Assembly: GCF_002078875.1 (NCBI RefSeq)
Contig: NC_034409.1
Span: 101,242,679 to 101,306,678, forward strand
DNA: 64,000 nt
Reading direction: 5' to 3'
Source: Numida meleagris
Lineage: Eukaryota > Chordata > Aves > Galliformes > Numididae
A model generated the notes under the pieces. The model was not told the origin of the DNA. It searched no databases and saw only the letters and a list, made by a program, of their open reading frames with translations. The translations under genes were made by a program, and so were the position numbers. This document shows positions 1 to 12,121 of this stretch, in pieces (positions within the stretch are counted from its first letter, which is position 1; the number at the start of each line of letters is the position of its first letter).

Positions 1-156
1 AGTCACCGTCCCTGGAGGTGTTCAAGAAACATTTAGATATAGCGTTGAGAGACATGGTTTAGTGGGGTTATTGGTGGTAGGTGGATGGTTGGACTAGGTG
101 ATCTTGTAGGTCTTTTCCAACCTAGCTAATTCTATGATTCTATGATTCTATGATTC
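1..156 (+). repeat. CR1 LINE, 3' end fragment cut by window edge
   Basis: This is the last part of a CR1 non-LTR retrotransposon: the end of ORF2 (wording equivalent to ...SPSLEVFKKHLD), the short 3' UTR and the tail of ATTCTATG-type repeats from about 130 to 156. It matches the copies at 609-805 and 40899-41198 almost word for word, including the 3' UTR phrase ggttattggtggtaggtgg. These three therefore belong to one subfamily. The left part lies outside the window. It has no coding capacity of its own. Confidence 0.93.
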
Positions 157-608
157 AGTACATCATTTCAATTCATTACATTTGCTACCTTATCCTCTAC
201 TTGTATCCCTACCCCATAGCCAAAAAGAACAGTGGTTCTGCACTGAAGCAGTTTCTTATGTCTCCTTATCTGTGTCAGGGTAGGAAAAAAAACAACAATT
301 TCCTTAAGTCTGCCCAAATCAGCTGTGCTCACATACACAAATGTACTTAAATATGTAAGTCAAATATTACATTCTCTCAATTTCTTTCACGTTTCCTCCC
401 ATATAAAAAAAAAATAAATGTAAATCGAAACAGAGCCTTGATTGCAATGGATGGAATCTTTCAAAAAAATAGATGTGAAACAATGGCAACTAAAGGCAGG
501 AGTGATGCTGTGGTAAGCAAGAGACAGGCTGTCACACATGAATAATTTTTTAAGAAAAGATAAAGACAATAAGCACTAAACAGAAATAACACAGTTTCTT
601 CTGCATTA
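157..608. other. AT-rich spacer, nothing recognised
   Basis: Unique-looking AT-rich DNA between two CR1 3' ends. The short open frames here (60-66 codons) lack protein-like composition and splice context. I see no RNA gene or repeat. Confidence 0.6.
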
Positions 609-805
609 TGAGAGTGGTCAGGCGCTGGAATGGACTGCCCAGGGAGGTGGTTGAGTCACCATCCCTGGAGGTGTTTGAGAAACATTTAGCTATAGCGTTG
701 AGAGACATGGTTTAGTGGGGTTATTGGTGGTAGGTGGATGGTTGGACTGGATGGTCTTGTAGGTCTTTTCTACCTAGCTAATTCTATGATTCTATGATTC
801 TATGA
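609..805 (+). repeat. CR1 LINE, 5'-truncated 3' end
   Basis: About 200 bp from the final codons of CR1 ORF2 (agagtggtcaggcgctggaa, equivalent to [17 protein letters not shown]) through the 3' UTR to the ATTCTATG tail. Loss of the 5' part is the usual result of incomplete reverse transcription in this family. It is the same subfamily as the copies at 1-156 and 40899-41198. Confidence 0.95.
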
Positions 806-1245
806 ACATGTAATCATCATCAATTGGCTCTCAATAACATTGTTATTTAGAAACAAATACACAACAGAAAGAAGCTTGACAGAAGAACGGTGGAAATAAA
901 AAGACTGAAAATCCATTTACAGGTTAATTTGATGTGTAACTTGCATCGATTAATTTGCTAAATCAGTCAGCAGAACAATGTGTTTTCTGACCGATATGGT
1001 CTGGAATCTTACTTCTTGGCAGTTATTGTCTGGCAGCTGCAATTGCTGTAATAACAGATCTTGGACCCTGAAGGTCTGGACAAAGTACAGGTGCTCCCCA
1101 TTGCTTTCAGACTAATGAGACAATAGTGTTGGAAGAGATTCTTCTTCATGAGCAACGGAATGTTCCAGGGTTAATTTGCATATAAAATATGTTCTTCATT
1201 AGTTCCTTTCTTGTCTAAATTATGTTTCTTGACGTTGTAATAAAA
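806..1245. other. AT-rich spacer, nothing recognised
   Basis: No repeat, RNA gene or credible reading frame seen. It separates two plus-strand CR1 insertions. Confidence 0.6.
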
Positions 1246-2661
1246 AAATCCCATCTTCAAGAAGGGCCGGAAAGATGATCCTGGTAGCTACAGACCTATC
1301 AGTCTCACCTCGGTGCCAGGGAAGGTTATGGAACGGATAATCTCAGGATACACTGTGGATCAGTTAAAGGTCAACCAGGGGATCAGGCCCAGTCAGCATG
1401 GGTTTATGAATGGTAGATCCTATTTGACAAACCTGATTTCGTTCTATGACAAGGTGATCCGCTTAGTGGGTGAAGGCAAGGCTGTCGATGCGGTCTACCT
1501 GGACTTCAGTAAGGCCTTTGACACTGTCCCCCACAGCATCCTTGTGGAGAAGCTGGCTGCCCATGGTTTGGATGGGCATATGCTCTCCAGGGTGAAACAC
1601 TGGCTGGATGGCCAGGCCCAAAGAGTTGTGGCCAGTGGAGTTAAATCCAGTTTGCAACCAGTCATGAGCAGTGTCCCCCAGAGCTTGGTATTGTGGACGC
1701 TCCTATTCAACATCTTTATTAATGATCTTGATGAGGGGATTGAGTGCACCCTCAGTAAGTTTGCAGACGACACCAAGCTGGGAGGGAGTGCTGATCTGCC
1801 AGAAGGTAGAAAGGCACTACAGAGGGACCTGGATAGACTGGATTGTTGGGCCAAGGTAAACCATATGAGTTTCAATTGGGCCACGTGTTGGGTCCTGACC
1901 GTTTGGTCACAACAGCCCCAGGCAACCCTACAGGCTTGGGGAGGAGTGACTGGAAAGCTGCCTGACGGAAAGGGACCTTGGTGTGCTGATGGACAGTCAG
2001 CTGAATATGAGCCAGCAGTGTGCCCAGGTGGCCAAGAAGGCCAATGGCATCCTGGCTTGGATCAGGAATGGTGTGGTGAGCGGGACTAGGGAAGTGATCC
2101 TGCCCCTGTACTCGGCACTGGTGAGGCCCCACCTCGCGTACTGTGTTCAGTTTTGGGCACCTCAGTTCAGAAAGGACATTGAGGTGCTGGAGCAGGTCCA
2201 AAGAAGGGCAACAAGGCTTGTGAAGGGCTTGGAGAATATGCCCTACGAGGAGAGACTAGAGGAACTGGGGCTGTTTAGTCTGGAGAAGAGGAGGCTGAGG
2301 GGAGACCTTATTGCTCTCTTCAAATCCCTGAAAGGTGATTGCAGTGAGAGCAGGGCTGGTCTCTTCTCACTAGTGACAGGTGACAGGACAAGAGGAAATG
2401 GCCTCAAGTTGTGCCAGGGGAGGTTTAGGTTGGATATCAGGAAAAACTTCTTTACAGAAAGGGTTGTTAAGCACTGGAACAGGCTCCCCAGGGAGGTGGT
2501 GGAGTCACCATCCCTGAATGTGTTTAAAAACTGTTTGGATGTGGTGCTCGGGGACATGATTTAGCGGTGGGTTGTTAGAGCAGTATGGTTAGGTTGCGGT
2601 TGGACTTGATGATCTTTAAGGTCCTTTCCAACCTGAGCAATTCTATGGTTCTATGATTCTA
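1246..2661 (+). repeat. CR1 LINE, 1.4 kb, from RT domain to 3' tail
   Basis: This is the longest CR1 copy in the window. It begins abruptly inside ORF2 at the segment encoding [20 protein letters not shown]. It continues through the reverse-transcriptase domain and the C-terminal ORF2 region to a 3' UTR (ggttggacttgatgatcttt) and an ATTCTATGGTTCTATGATTCT tail ending near 2661. The endonuclease domain, ORF1 and 5' UTR are absent. The 3' UTR wording differs from the copies at 1-156 and 609-805, so this belongs to another CR1 subfamily. Confidence 0.96.
1249..2564 (+). pseudogene. CR1 ORF2 reverse transcriptase, broken copy
   Basis: The intact family protein is an endonuclease plus reverse transcriptase that copies CR1 RNA at a nicked target site. 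Only the RT and C-terminal parts remain. In one frame (from before 1313 to about 1900) I see the motif A region [13 protein letters not shown], then [12 protein letters not shown], and the catalytic FADDTKLGG of motif C. The usual GVPQGSVLG of motif B reads SVPQSLVLW, so the conserved glycines are lost. Near 1895-1906 comparison with the other CR1 copies shows one extra base that moves the frame by +1. In the new frame a TGG codon has become TGA at 1947-1949. After that the frame is open to 2564 and carries [19 protein letters not shown] and [20 protein letters not shown], typical of the ORF2 C-terminus. One frameshift, one nonsense change and the missing 5' half make it inactive. Confidence 0.93.
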
Positions 2662-3557
2662 AATGTTCATTTGTGTATAATTTTTCATTAATGCGAATAC
2701 CAATACAGTTTAAAATTGGAACAGCATTATGCCACCAGTCTAGCAGGCAAAACTCGAGGTATAAGGGCTTGGTTTGAGTATCATGGTCCTGTGGCTGACC
2801 ACAGTTTGGAGCAGCCAAAAAATGCTTTGGCCTCTGATGTTCCAAACAAATCTTTGCCCTATATTTGCTGCTTGCCACATGCAGCAATTGCAAGGTTCTG
2901 CACAACTTCTCTCTAAAAATTTCAAAAAAATGGCCTGTCTGGTCTGCTGAACACTACAAGCAGAAAAGCAGAAGTCTGAATCACACTGGTAATTTCCAAT
3001 TATCAGAACATAGATATTTAAAAGATAATGATGAAAATCTACTACAACCATACTAGGACTTAGATAAAGTATTCTGGGGCACAAAGCAACCAGCACAGCT
3101 ACTGTTTAGTCAGTGAAGATACTGTATTTAGGGTACAACACAAAACTTGACATTTTGCTGTATTAATAAGAGGCAGAGACTAATGAGTGTTCCTGTGCAA
3201 GCTTATCTCATCTCACCAAACAAAAAAGCACTATTTCATAGCCATGATGTTATCTGAGGAGGGTTAAAAAATCGTAACAGTGTAGTTATTTTAACTAGCA
3301 CATTGAAGGGTGGGGTGGCAGGCAGGAACCTTACTATCAAAATACAGACTGCTGTTTTATTGCTAGCTGTTTTCTTAGTGATAGGAGAAGAGACCTGATC
3401 TGGGTGTTCAACAGTATTTTTGGGTAAAAAACAATGACAACAACAAAGCAAACAACCACAACTGCTTTCCCATAGGAGGTAAGTTAATTCCCTCTCAGAT
3501 TCTTGGAAAAACTAAAAATGCTGAATTTGTTCTTCAGAAATATTTTGTTTTAAAAGC

Positions 3558-3580
3558 AAATAAATAAATAAATAAAAGCA
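3558..3580. repeat. (AAAT)n microsatellite
   Basis: Four to five copies of AAAT in a row, with no mobile-element body next to it. Confidence 0.85.
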
Positions 3581-5932
3581 TTCCTGTTTGGCTTAAGCGA
3601 TCAAGAGTGGAACTGTGTGTGTGTGGGGGGGAATGCTACTTGAATGTCTAAGGCAAATCATTTCACATATGTTTCAGTACCTCTAACATGGAAATAATTA
3701 TCTTTCACTTCATCTAAACACATATTTAAATGGGGGAAAAAGTTTCTGTGTCAGTTAGATGCTCTACATTAAACAGACCTCTCATATTAATGATGATCTA
3801 CAGGCATTACGGAGATTTAATGTCAGTGCTGAAAATCATTGCTCTTAATCCCAGCTGACTTAAAATCAATGTGAAACAACGTTGTGGATATCACTGGTTA
3901 ATGTGACTGCGAAGTCTTCACAGACGTTATTGACAATTTCATCTTTTCTGAAAATGCTGTCTGTTAGCCAAAAGGAGGAACACAGAAGGTTTCAGAGAAT
4001 ATCACAGATCTCCATACAACATAAAAATATTGTAGGCTCTATTTTTGGCGTAAACTACTCATGAACTTATTCTCTGACTTGAGCAGTATCCTTGTCTAGT
4101 TCACTTCTATTAGAATTTATCAACAATTTAGTAAAATATATTTATAAATTCTCAAAAAACTAAAGCAAAAAATGTGGATTTATCCTTGTCTCTTCTTTAT
4201 ATCTCATTATCTCTTTCTGATATTGACTTCCACAATTCTCTGATTTTAACTCATTGAACTTATTGAATCTAGAGCTTATATAGCTACTGGAATTAATATT
4301 ATCATGTGCCTCTTAAAATTACATGTTGAGAAGAAGCTCTTTTATTTAACTAAACACTGTTTTACAGCATCTTGTTTGTTATATCTCTTTACAAAGTGTT
4401 TTTCCAAATAAAGCAAACATTATATGATATAAACAACTTTTACTTTTAGACAATTTTTGTTGTTACACCCTGCTGGGAGTTAACTGCAAAAAAAATTCCT
4501 GGAAGACAACACTTGTTGTTTCAGATACACTTTCAGAGAATGAATAGTCAAGGGACGCACACTGCTCATTACTTCATGCAGTATTCAGCTGAACAGGGAA
4601 TAAGCACTTAGCAATAAATTAATTTGCCACTAGTTACAACATTTTGACCTGTTCTTTGCTATGCATTTAGGCAGGAGAATATTTCAGATGATAATACAAT
4701 CAATGCCAGAGAAATATTCTATGTGAGGCAAAGCAACTGTTCATTTAGATCATGTGCAGTTCAGAAAATTTTTCTGGCCTAGGAATGTTCTTGTATTTTG
4801 AATTTCAGTGTAATCTGTACATTCCATCACATCGTTGATGGCAAGTATTCTGGAGCTACCCATAGCAGAGGCATAGAAGATAGATAACTAGTTCTTCATA
4901 TCTGCAAGTTCCTCAGTAATGGCCTTGTTCCAATTCTTTGTTATCGTGAAAGAATTCTGACTTGCCTACGACTGTGGTGTCAAAGGTTGTTTTTGTAGAT
5001 TTAGCTGTTTTCCTTTGCAGAGACCAACTCAACTGGGATATCCTGCAGAGTGCTGTTTGTTTATTGATAAATATAATTCATCTCAAATTTGTCAGTCATT
5101 ACTACCTATGTTTGATGAAGTCCTCAGAGCTTAAAGCATGAAACTAATAAAAATGCATTCACTCAGGCTATACTGAGATAAAATCACATTGTCTGAAGAC
5201 TTAAGAAGACCTTAGATTGAATGTGTTTTTTCAAGAGATTGCATTACTTAGAATTTTAAATTCTCTACACTGAAGATAAAATTTAGGATTGTAAAAACAT
5301 TTTTAAATTATCTTTGGACACTTTTAAACATTTCCTCATTTATCACATTATGAGTGGATTAACTGATGAAAATTATTACTGTCACTCTGTCACTCCAGCA
5401 GTGTTCAACTTTAAAAAATACATAATCAAGTAAAGAGTCTTCTCTGTGATCTCAGTGGTTTCAGGATGGGCCTGTCTTCACCATTTCTAGCAGTATTGAA
5501 TAAAGAAGTCACACAAGTAAGTTACACAACTATTATACCAAGAACAGATTGCGTATCATAAATTTCCTCCAGGAATGATGTTCTTCAGAATCTGACTAGC
5601 TAAACATCAAATTGTGTGGAAAAATATTTCTTTCACCTTGAATGGCAACAGATTGCATACCCATTTGTAGAAGATCTGTCTGGAGGATTAAGATGAGAGT
5701 TAGCAGTCTCCTAGTGGTAGCATGATGGTGGCACACAAATAATGATGGAGTGAGGAGGCAGAAAAGAACAATAGAAAGAGTTAAAGAGCATGAGCTCTCT
5801 TTTTCTTAAAATTGTTTATTTCTATTTGCTAAGAAAGAAAAATATGAAGCAAAAGATCATAAACACTAGCCTCCTGGTAGGGAAGAGAAAAAAATCCATA
5901 CTATTTTGGAGAATATTTCTGTCCCACTGTAT

Positions 5933-5976
5933 TATAAATTGAAAATAGATGAACTATAAATTGAAAATAGATGAAC
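5933..5976. repeat. Tandem duplication, 2 x 22 bp
   Basis: The 22-base unit starting tataaattgaaaatagat occurs twice without spacer (5933-5954 and 5955-5976) and the copies are identical. No third copy is present. Confidence 0.95.
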
Positions 5977-6256
5977 TAAATTATATGAAAAATATGAATG
6001 TGATTTTATTTCTGTGAGAGTTGTAAGCATGAAGATAGAATTCTTGTCTGTAATGAAGTGAAGTATCTAGTGTCTTCAATACAAAAATTATTTCTGCTTT
6101 AGTTATACTACTGTTACTCTAGAAAAACTGAACTGAATTCATTGTCTGTCAGTAAAATGCAACAGCTTAACCATAGCAGCAATTTTTATTAACTACAGAG
6201 GTAATTCCACTAAAAAAGTAAATTAATTTTGGAATGAAGTACTTTTTCTTTTTTAG

Positions 6257-6331
6257 GCCCAAGTTAATCTGAAGCAGCTAGAACTGCGGAAGAATAGACT
6301 GAGAGCAGAGCAGATAGAAGTAAATGCCTAG
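6257..6331 (+). other. Exon-like segment with 3' splice site and stop codon
   Basis: A pyrimidine-rich run (actttttcttttttag) ends in AG at 6255-6256, a good 3' splice-site sequence. It is followed by a 24-codon frame closed by TAG at 6329-6331. Of the three possible phases only phase 0 is open; the other two hit stops within six codons. The peptide, starting AQVNLKQLELRKNRLRAEQ, is rich in L, K, R, E and Q and would form an amphipathic or coiled-coil helix. That is unlike the peptides translated from the surrounding DNA. It could be the last coding exon of a plus-strand gene whose other exons lie outside or far upstream. Alternatively it could be an internal exon using the weaker donor AGAA|GTAAAT at 6319-6320. 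I do not recognise the protein, and chance cannot be excluded. Confidence 0.3.
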
Positions 6332-9300
6332 TTAACGAATCATTGCTATCAAAAAGTACATTCTTAGTGGAATTTGGGCCTGATTTATGATTCAAGGCCG
6401 AACAACATACTACAAAGTAAAGGACAAAAATGTTATAAAGGTCAACTCATGCACTGTCTTCCCATAAGTAAGGAGCTCTGTGCAGTTTTAACATATGTTG
6501 AGTTTGTGCTTTTCCACACGTCTTAGTGAGTCTTCAATTTGCATACAAATAATCTGTTTAACTGGGGAGGAGCACTGGCACTACAATAGTCAGTTTTAAT
6601 CTGGATAGTCCTAGAGGAAAAGTTCTGGGCAAATGCTGACTTTGCATTTTGGCTAGGACACGTGCACATTCCTCTTCTTGATATTTAGCAGATGGCAATT
6701 GTATCCAAAGTCTTGTAGCTGTATGAATGGGAATAATACTGAGTAGGCAGTGAGCCTAAATTGAGCTGACAGTTATTCACAGATTTTTCCTTGAAACCTA
6801 TTCTTAAACAAAAATGTAATTTTTTTTCCTGAAAATGTTATTCCTGGGCTGATTCCTATAATAATTTTTTCTCAGGTTTTCTTGCCCTTCTCCTTTTTAT
6901 CTCTTCTACCAACATTTTATCATGTGTCTCTTACAGAAATGAGATGATATCATATTATCTTTTGAATAGATGCAAGTATTTTCATTATATAGCACAGCAT
7001 GGCTTTGTTAGGCTTCCTTGGTTCTTTGAGCAATACTCAAAAGAGAAGAAGCATCAGAGTTCAGAGTGGATGGCAGTAGAGAATAGAGGATTGTTTACTT
7101 ATATAACTACCTGCTTTAAACTGCAATACACATCACAGTAACACACAGACATATAAAGGTTGATATAGACAAGGGTGCATTTTAAGCAGTATGGGTTCAC
7201 CTTTCTAAAATAAACATCACAGCCCTCGGGATTGCCTGCTCAGTTTTTCATCATTACTGGCCTGAGCATCTCAACACATTCTGACACTTTGCGTCCTGGA
7301 CCTTGTCTCAAAAAATGAATGAGCACAAATGTTCTGCATGGTTCAGCCCTGACAACAGTGATGAGAAAAAATGTCAAGCAACCAACTTCACTAGTTGGGT
7401 ACCCTGCACTGTACACAAAGTAGCTCACATTGCCTACTTTATAATGCTACCAAAAATAACACATAAGTACTTAAACTTGTCTCTTGTGAAATATCTGTGA
7501 CTTGCACATGTATTACAGTGGTTTGGAAACTGGCAGACAACGAAGAATAATCTGACAGACACTAGGCCTTAGGAAGAAGGCACTAATCATTGAAATTTAA
7601 AATTACTTAGATAAAGAAATAGACAACTTGCCACGTAAGATCTAGATGAACTAGATCTGCTGTGATTCAAGAACCCTAGCTCTGTATTTTGCTTTCAAAG
7701 TGCAGATATCAATGACATTCATTTTGTTAGCCATGTACTTATGACATGTTTTGAAGCCTCCTTATATCAAGATATACTTAAAAATAAAGTTTAAAAGCTG
7801 TCAGTACTAGAAAGGTTCTTGGGTAACATTTTGCACTGTGCATTGAATACCACTCAATGCAGCTTTTTAAAATCTGATTGATTTCAAAACACTGAATTTT
7901 AAAATAATGATCACTTTTAGAGTTTCAAAAATCATGATTTTAAAAAAATATATTTTAAAATCTGCAAGTTCAGCTTTGGAAGTACATTTGATGTAGTCTT
8001 AGTAACACAATATTTTATTTTTTTAAAAAGTGCCAAAGGATAAAAAAAAAGGAAAAGGAAGAATGTCACAGGCCTTTTTTAAACATGGCTTTTGAACAAT
8101 GTGAATTTCTATTAAAATTTCGTCTTTTTGAGAGATGAGAAAATCTAACATGCAGTTAGTAAGCTGTTGTTATTTCTGAGTTATGACTGAAGAAAATCCA
8201 CTCAGAATGTTCTGCTATTCTTGTTTGTCTTCTTATTTTAAATTCAAACACAAGATTTGTTCCTTCATCAACCTTACACTTCACTAAAAGCAAATCAAAT
8301 TTTGCTAGATTATTTTTCTGTATTATATTTTCTTTCTTGTTTTTACTTCCATATGAAATATTCTCTTTCTGCCAATATTATTAGTGTGTACTACACAGTA
8401 CATGACCACTGTTATCCTCTTTCTCTTGAGCACACTTTTTCTCTTTCCCAGTGTTGAAGTCTTTACAAAAAGCACTGAACTGGGAATCTTTCAGAACTTC
8501 TGTTTAATTGTAGAAGACATGCCAATTCAGGATGCCAACAATAACATACAGTAGATGTTGTGTGTCTTTTTTTCATAGCTATTGGGATAAAGTTTCTCTG
8601 ACAGACTGGATAATGAAGTAAGATGAGGTGAAGGGCAACTTCTGCTAGACGTGTGTACGTGTTAGAAGCCATGTGGCTGAAAGATTCAAACAGCCATTCA
8701 GTGAAAAACAAAGTGTCCTGGTAAAATGTTTATAGTGTCATTGTTAATTAGGATTGCCTTAAAATACGCAATGGTTCATCCATTTAACAAAGCACACAAG
8801 TTTTAGTCTTGAAAACTTTGTGCCCCAAAGTTAATGACTTGTTTAGTGCTCATCATTCATAGATTCAAGCAGCATGTAGCTTTACCATATACCAAAATCT
8901 ACATTTTCCTCTCTTAGAAGACCATATTGCTAGATGTGTTTGCCCTTAAGACACCTTAAACTTTAGGCCTCACTATTCTAGAGAGAACTTTAAATGTTAT
9001 CAGTTTTCAAGCAACTACAGTGGCATTTGACTGAGAATGTTTGCACATCACAAGGCTGAAGAGCGCAGGTGAGGAATAGATGCACAGCTAATAACATCAT
9101 TTCCCATTCTGCCTGTTCACTTTCCTTTAATTTCTGAGTTCCCCTGATGAGGTCATACTTCAGTATATGTGCTTACATTCCATTAAGGATAGAATCACCT
9201 TATTTAAGAAAAATTCAACTGTAAGGCTATTCACAACAGCACTTTTTACTATTTTATTGGGGGGGGGGGAGGGGAGGAGGACGGGGCATGTTAAGTGACT

Positions 9301-12011
9301 TTAAGGGGGTAAATAGGTGAACTGTTGCATGTACAGTTTATGCATTCACATCAGGTCTTTCATTTCACTGGTGCCTATTTAGCACCTTGTGCTCCTTTCC
9401 ATGGTTCCAAAGACACTGACCTTCCGCTTCCCCTCTTGCTCATGCAAATTGCTGAGCAAATAAACAAAGCCTCCAGAAGACAATTTCCTTAATCAAGATG
9501 TATCCATCCAGCTGCATGCTGAATTTCAACAGCTCCTGAGGAAGCAAAAGAGTTAGCATACCCTTGGCAAACAATGTCAAACCTAGTGAAAATATTCTTA
9601 TGGGTGAAAGCCCAGGCTGACGGAAATGAGAGTTTTACTTTTATATTGACATTATTAATTAAGGATTTTCTTCTCAGCACTGTGCGAATGATCTAGTACA
9701 ACTTTAAATAAGCAGCCTTTACAAATAGCAAAGAAGGTATATATTCTCTGTTTATTTGAGATAAAGATTATCTCATGATAACTGTAAAAAAGAGTTTAAG
9801 TTCATTTTGAGAGACATCTTTTTACACACAGAGCAGAATGTTATCAAAATAAATTTTCCATGCCCAAGCTACATAGAGACTTTGTCACTTTTTAGAGGCA
9901 AAAGACTAGGATTGACTAGACCTCAAAAGAGAAAAAGACTGTGTATATAGTATGTATTATAATCTACATAGTTATGTTGCACTTTGCCTTTTTACTTCTT
10001 GATTACTTGAATTACTTGATAAGGTATTCGAATGTTTTATTAGATTAAATTGCAATAAAATTCACTAAAGAGATGGAAAAATAAGAAAGGAAAAGCCTCT
10101 TTAAAATAGAAGAAAACATAAGGAAGAAGTGACAAAGGAGGAGGAAGAGCTGAGGAAAGTCAGCAATGCCTTTGATATGAAGCTTTTCACAGTTCTGCTT
10201 TTGACTTGTGACATCAGCAAATCATGAGAGGAAACCTTAGGCTCTTGTAACAGAGCAGAAGACTGGCTCTACTCTAAGACACATAGATACCACAAACACA
10301 TTTCTACTCTAGCCCTGTAGTGTCAGAGAGGAATGAGGAGCATAGAAATAGCTCTTCCTCCTGAAGGTTTCCGTGTCTCACCATCAAAGCTCCGAAAAGA
10401 AACATGGCTAGAGAGAGTGCCTTGTCCAGCAGGGTGACACTTTGTCTGGACTCTACTCCAGCAGGATGAGTAAATGAACTGGTGCTATGACAACAGCACA
10501 GACAACATGTTCCACAGAGAGTGCTTCTAGGGTGAACATAAAATCACCAGACAATCCACAGCAGGAGAGGCCTGAGAATAGTACAGGAATTTCCAGGATT
10601 CCTTCTTTCATCACCAGAATGTTGTTCCTGTGCACATGTGCACATCCTTATGCCATTCTGAAATAGTTAAAACACCATCAAGAAAATGTGTGACACACTG
10701 GGGGCAAGATTTTCCTGGAAGAAGTTTGCCCATGAGTTCAGACAGAAGGTGTACTGTAACTCTCTTTGAATCACAGTTTTCCCAGTGGGAAGAAGAAATT
10801 TCCACCACATAATTAAATATTTTGCTAGGTCTTTGAACGCATGGCCTTATACTACCATTCATATATTGAAAAATATATGAAAAAAATAGGAAAAGCATAT
10901 GCTTAGCTTCCCACATACCTTGATGAACTACATAGAGACAAATATGAGTTTTTACAAAACACACAATTAGTGTGTTTCTTATTAAACAGTTTTTCATTTT
11001 TCTTCTAAAATATTTTGGCACCCCAACATAGGAGTTCACTACTTGCTAAAACACAAGGCTTGGTTGAGTGCTCTGTAGCATTTTTCCTCAGTTCCTTTTA
11101 CCACTCCTAGCTGCCTGCCAAATGTTCATCTAAAAATCTTATCATCTAGCCCTCTGTTTATCTGTTAATTAATCTGGGAAAACCAACAGCATATGTCACA
11201 TTTAACTCTGCAAATATGCTCCATCTTTTTTGCATTTCCCCAGAAGCTCAGGAAATGTTTCAAAATATACTCTGTCCTTTATAATTAAAAGTAAATATGA
11301 CTACAATTTAATACAAATATGCATGGCTTTTGTTATACTTTGGCATATGTCTTCAATCAAATTTTGTTAAGACACTACTCTATAGGTTCATGGGTAGAAA
11401 TAGCCTTGCTATTTCTCAAACCATTAAACTGACTCATTTCCATGTTGATTCTGGACATATCAGTGTTATCAGAGAAACAATTCAGCACTTCAGTCTGGTT
11501 TTGCTGAGACATGTAGTTTACAGATATCACATCAAAACTCTGTTCCAAGCCTGTGGTATCTCCTTTTCCTCTTACAGTAACAGCACAAATAATGACATTT
11601 TTTCTCAGAAAAGGTTTTGAAGAAGTTCAGCATGCTTGGTAAAAGCTTAAACTGGAATGCAAATCTGCTACAGAACAGGCAAAATTATTACCTTCCCTCC
11701 AGCATTTGGTTCTCAAAAATATCTGGTACAGTAGCACAGGTAAAATATTCTTCAGTGACAAAGGAAATCCTTCCATCAGCCACTGAGCTGTATCTTTTAT
11801 TCTTTACAAGGCAAGTACGACAGATCTAGTGACTGCCCATCACTGAGGCCCATATACTCTCACTTCCAGAGAACCATCTCCCTGTATGAATGGAAGGCAA
11901 ATTTTTGGACATTGACAGCTCCTGAGTTATACACTTTCCAAACAAGGTAGAAGAGTACGTTAGAGTAGCAAGTACTAGAGTACCCTAGAGCAGCAAGTAT
12001 TGGTAAATACT
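6332..12011. other. Repeat-poor AT-rich DNA, no gene recognised
   Basis: 5.7 kb without a clear mobile element. It includes a G-run at 9259-9286 and a 16-bp palindrome at 10629-10644. The longest frame outside CR1 in the window is here (10611-11039 minus, 142 codons), but it has no recognisable motif, is rich in C, H and W, and shows no consistent splice or start context. I treat it as chance. Confidence 0.55.
9259..9286 (+). repeat. G-rich run, possible G-quadruplex
   Basis: Eleven G at 9259-9269, then GGGG, GG, GG and GGGG separated by one or two bases. The run has enough closely spaced G tracts to fold as a G-quadruplex on the plus strand. No promoter or gene is seen beside it. Confidence 0.7.
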
Positions 12012-12012
12012 G

Positions 12013-12121
12013 CTTTTCTTTTCTCTTTTCTCTCTCTTTTTTTTTTTAATCTTTTTTCTCTTCCCTTCCCTTCCCTTCCCTTCCCTTCCCTTCCCTTCCC
12101 TTCCCTTCCCTTCCCTTCCCT
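12013..12121 (+). repeat. Pyrimidine tract and (CCCTT)n microsatellite, left of gap
   Basis: The plus strand is almost only C and T from 12013, first as irregular CTTTT/CTCTCT, broken by AAT at 12048-12050. From 12061 it is about twelve regular units of CCCTT. It runs directly into the assembly gap, so its true length is unknown. The complementary strand is a pure purine GGGAA repeat. Confidence 0.96.

Larger units (their letters stand above)
2662..6256. other. Repeat-poor AT-rich DNA, no gene recognised
   Basis: 3.6 kb without a recognisable mobile element. It contains an (AAAT)n run at about 3558-3580, a GTGTGTGTG-G8 stretch near 3611-3630 and a 2 x 22 bp tandem duplication at 5933-5976. 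The open frames (up to 118 codons, 2740-3096 minus) have cysteine- and histidine-rich random-looking composition and no splice or start context that I trust. Confidence 0.55.

Noticed and set aside
1463..2557. Antisense open frames across the CR1 ORF2 remnant (for example 1495-1884 and 2243-2557 minus)
   Set aside because: They mirror the codon structure of CR1 ORF2 on the other strand and are not separate genes.
10611..11039. 142-codon minus-strand frame, the longest outside CR1
   Set aside because: Random-looking composition (many C, H, W), no motif, no convincing splice or promoter context. Frames of this size are expected by chance in 64 kb searched in six frames.
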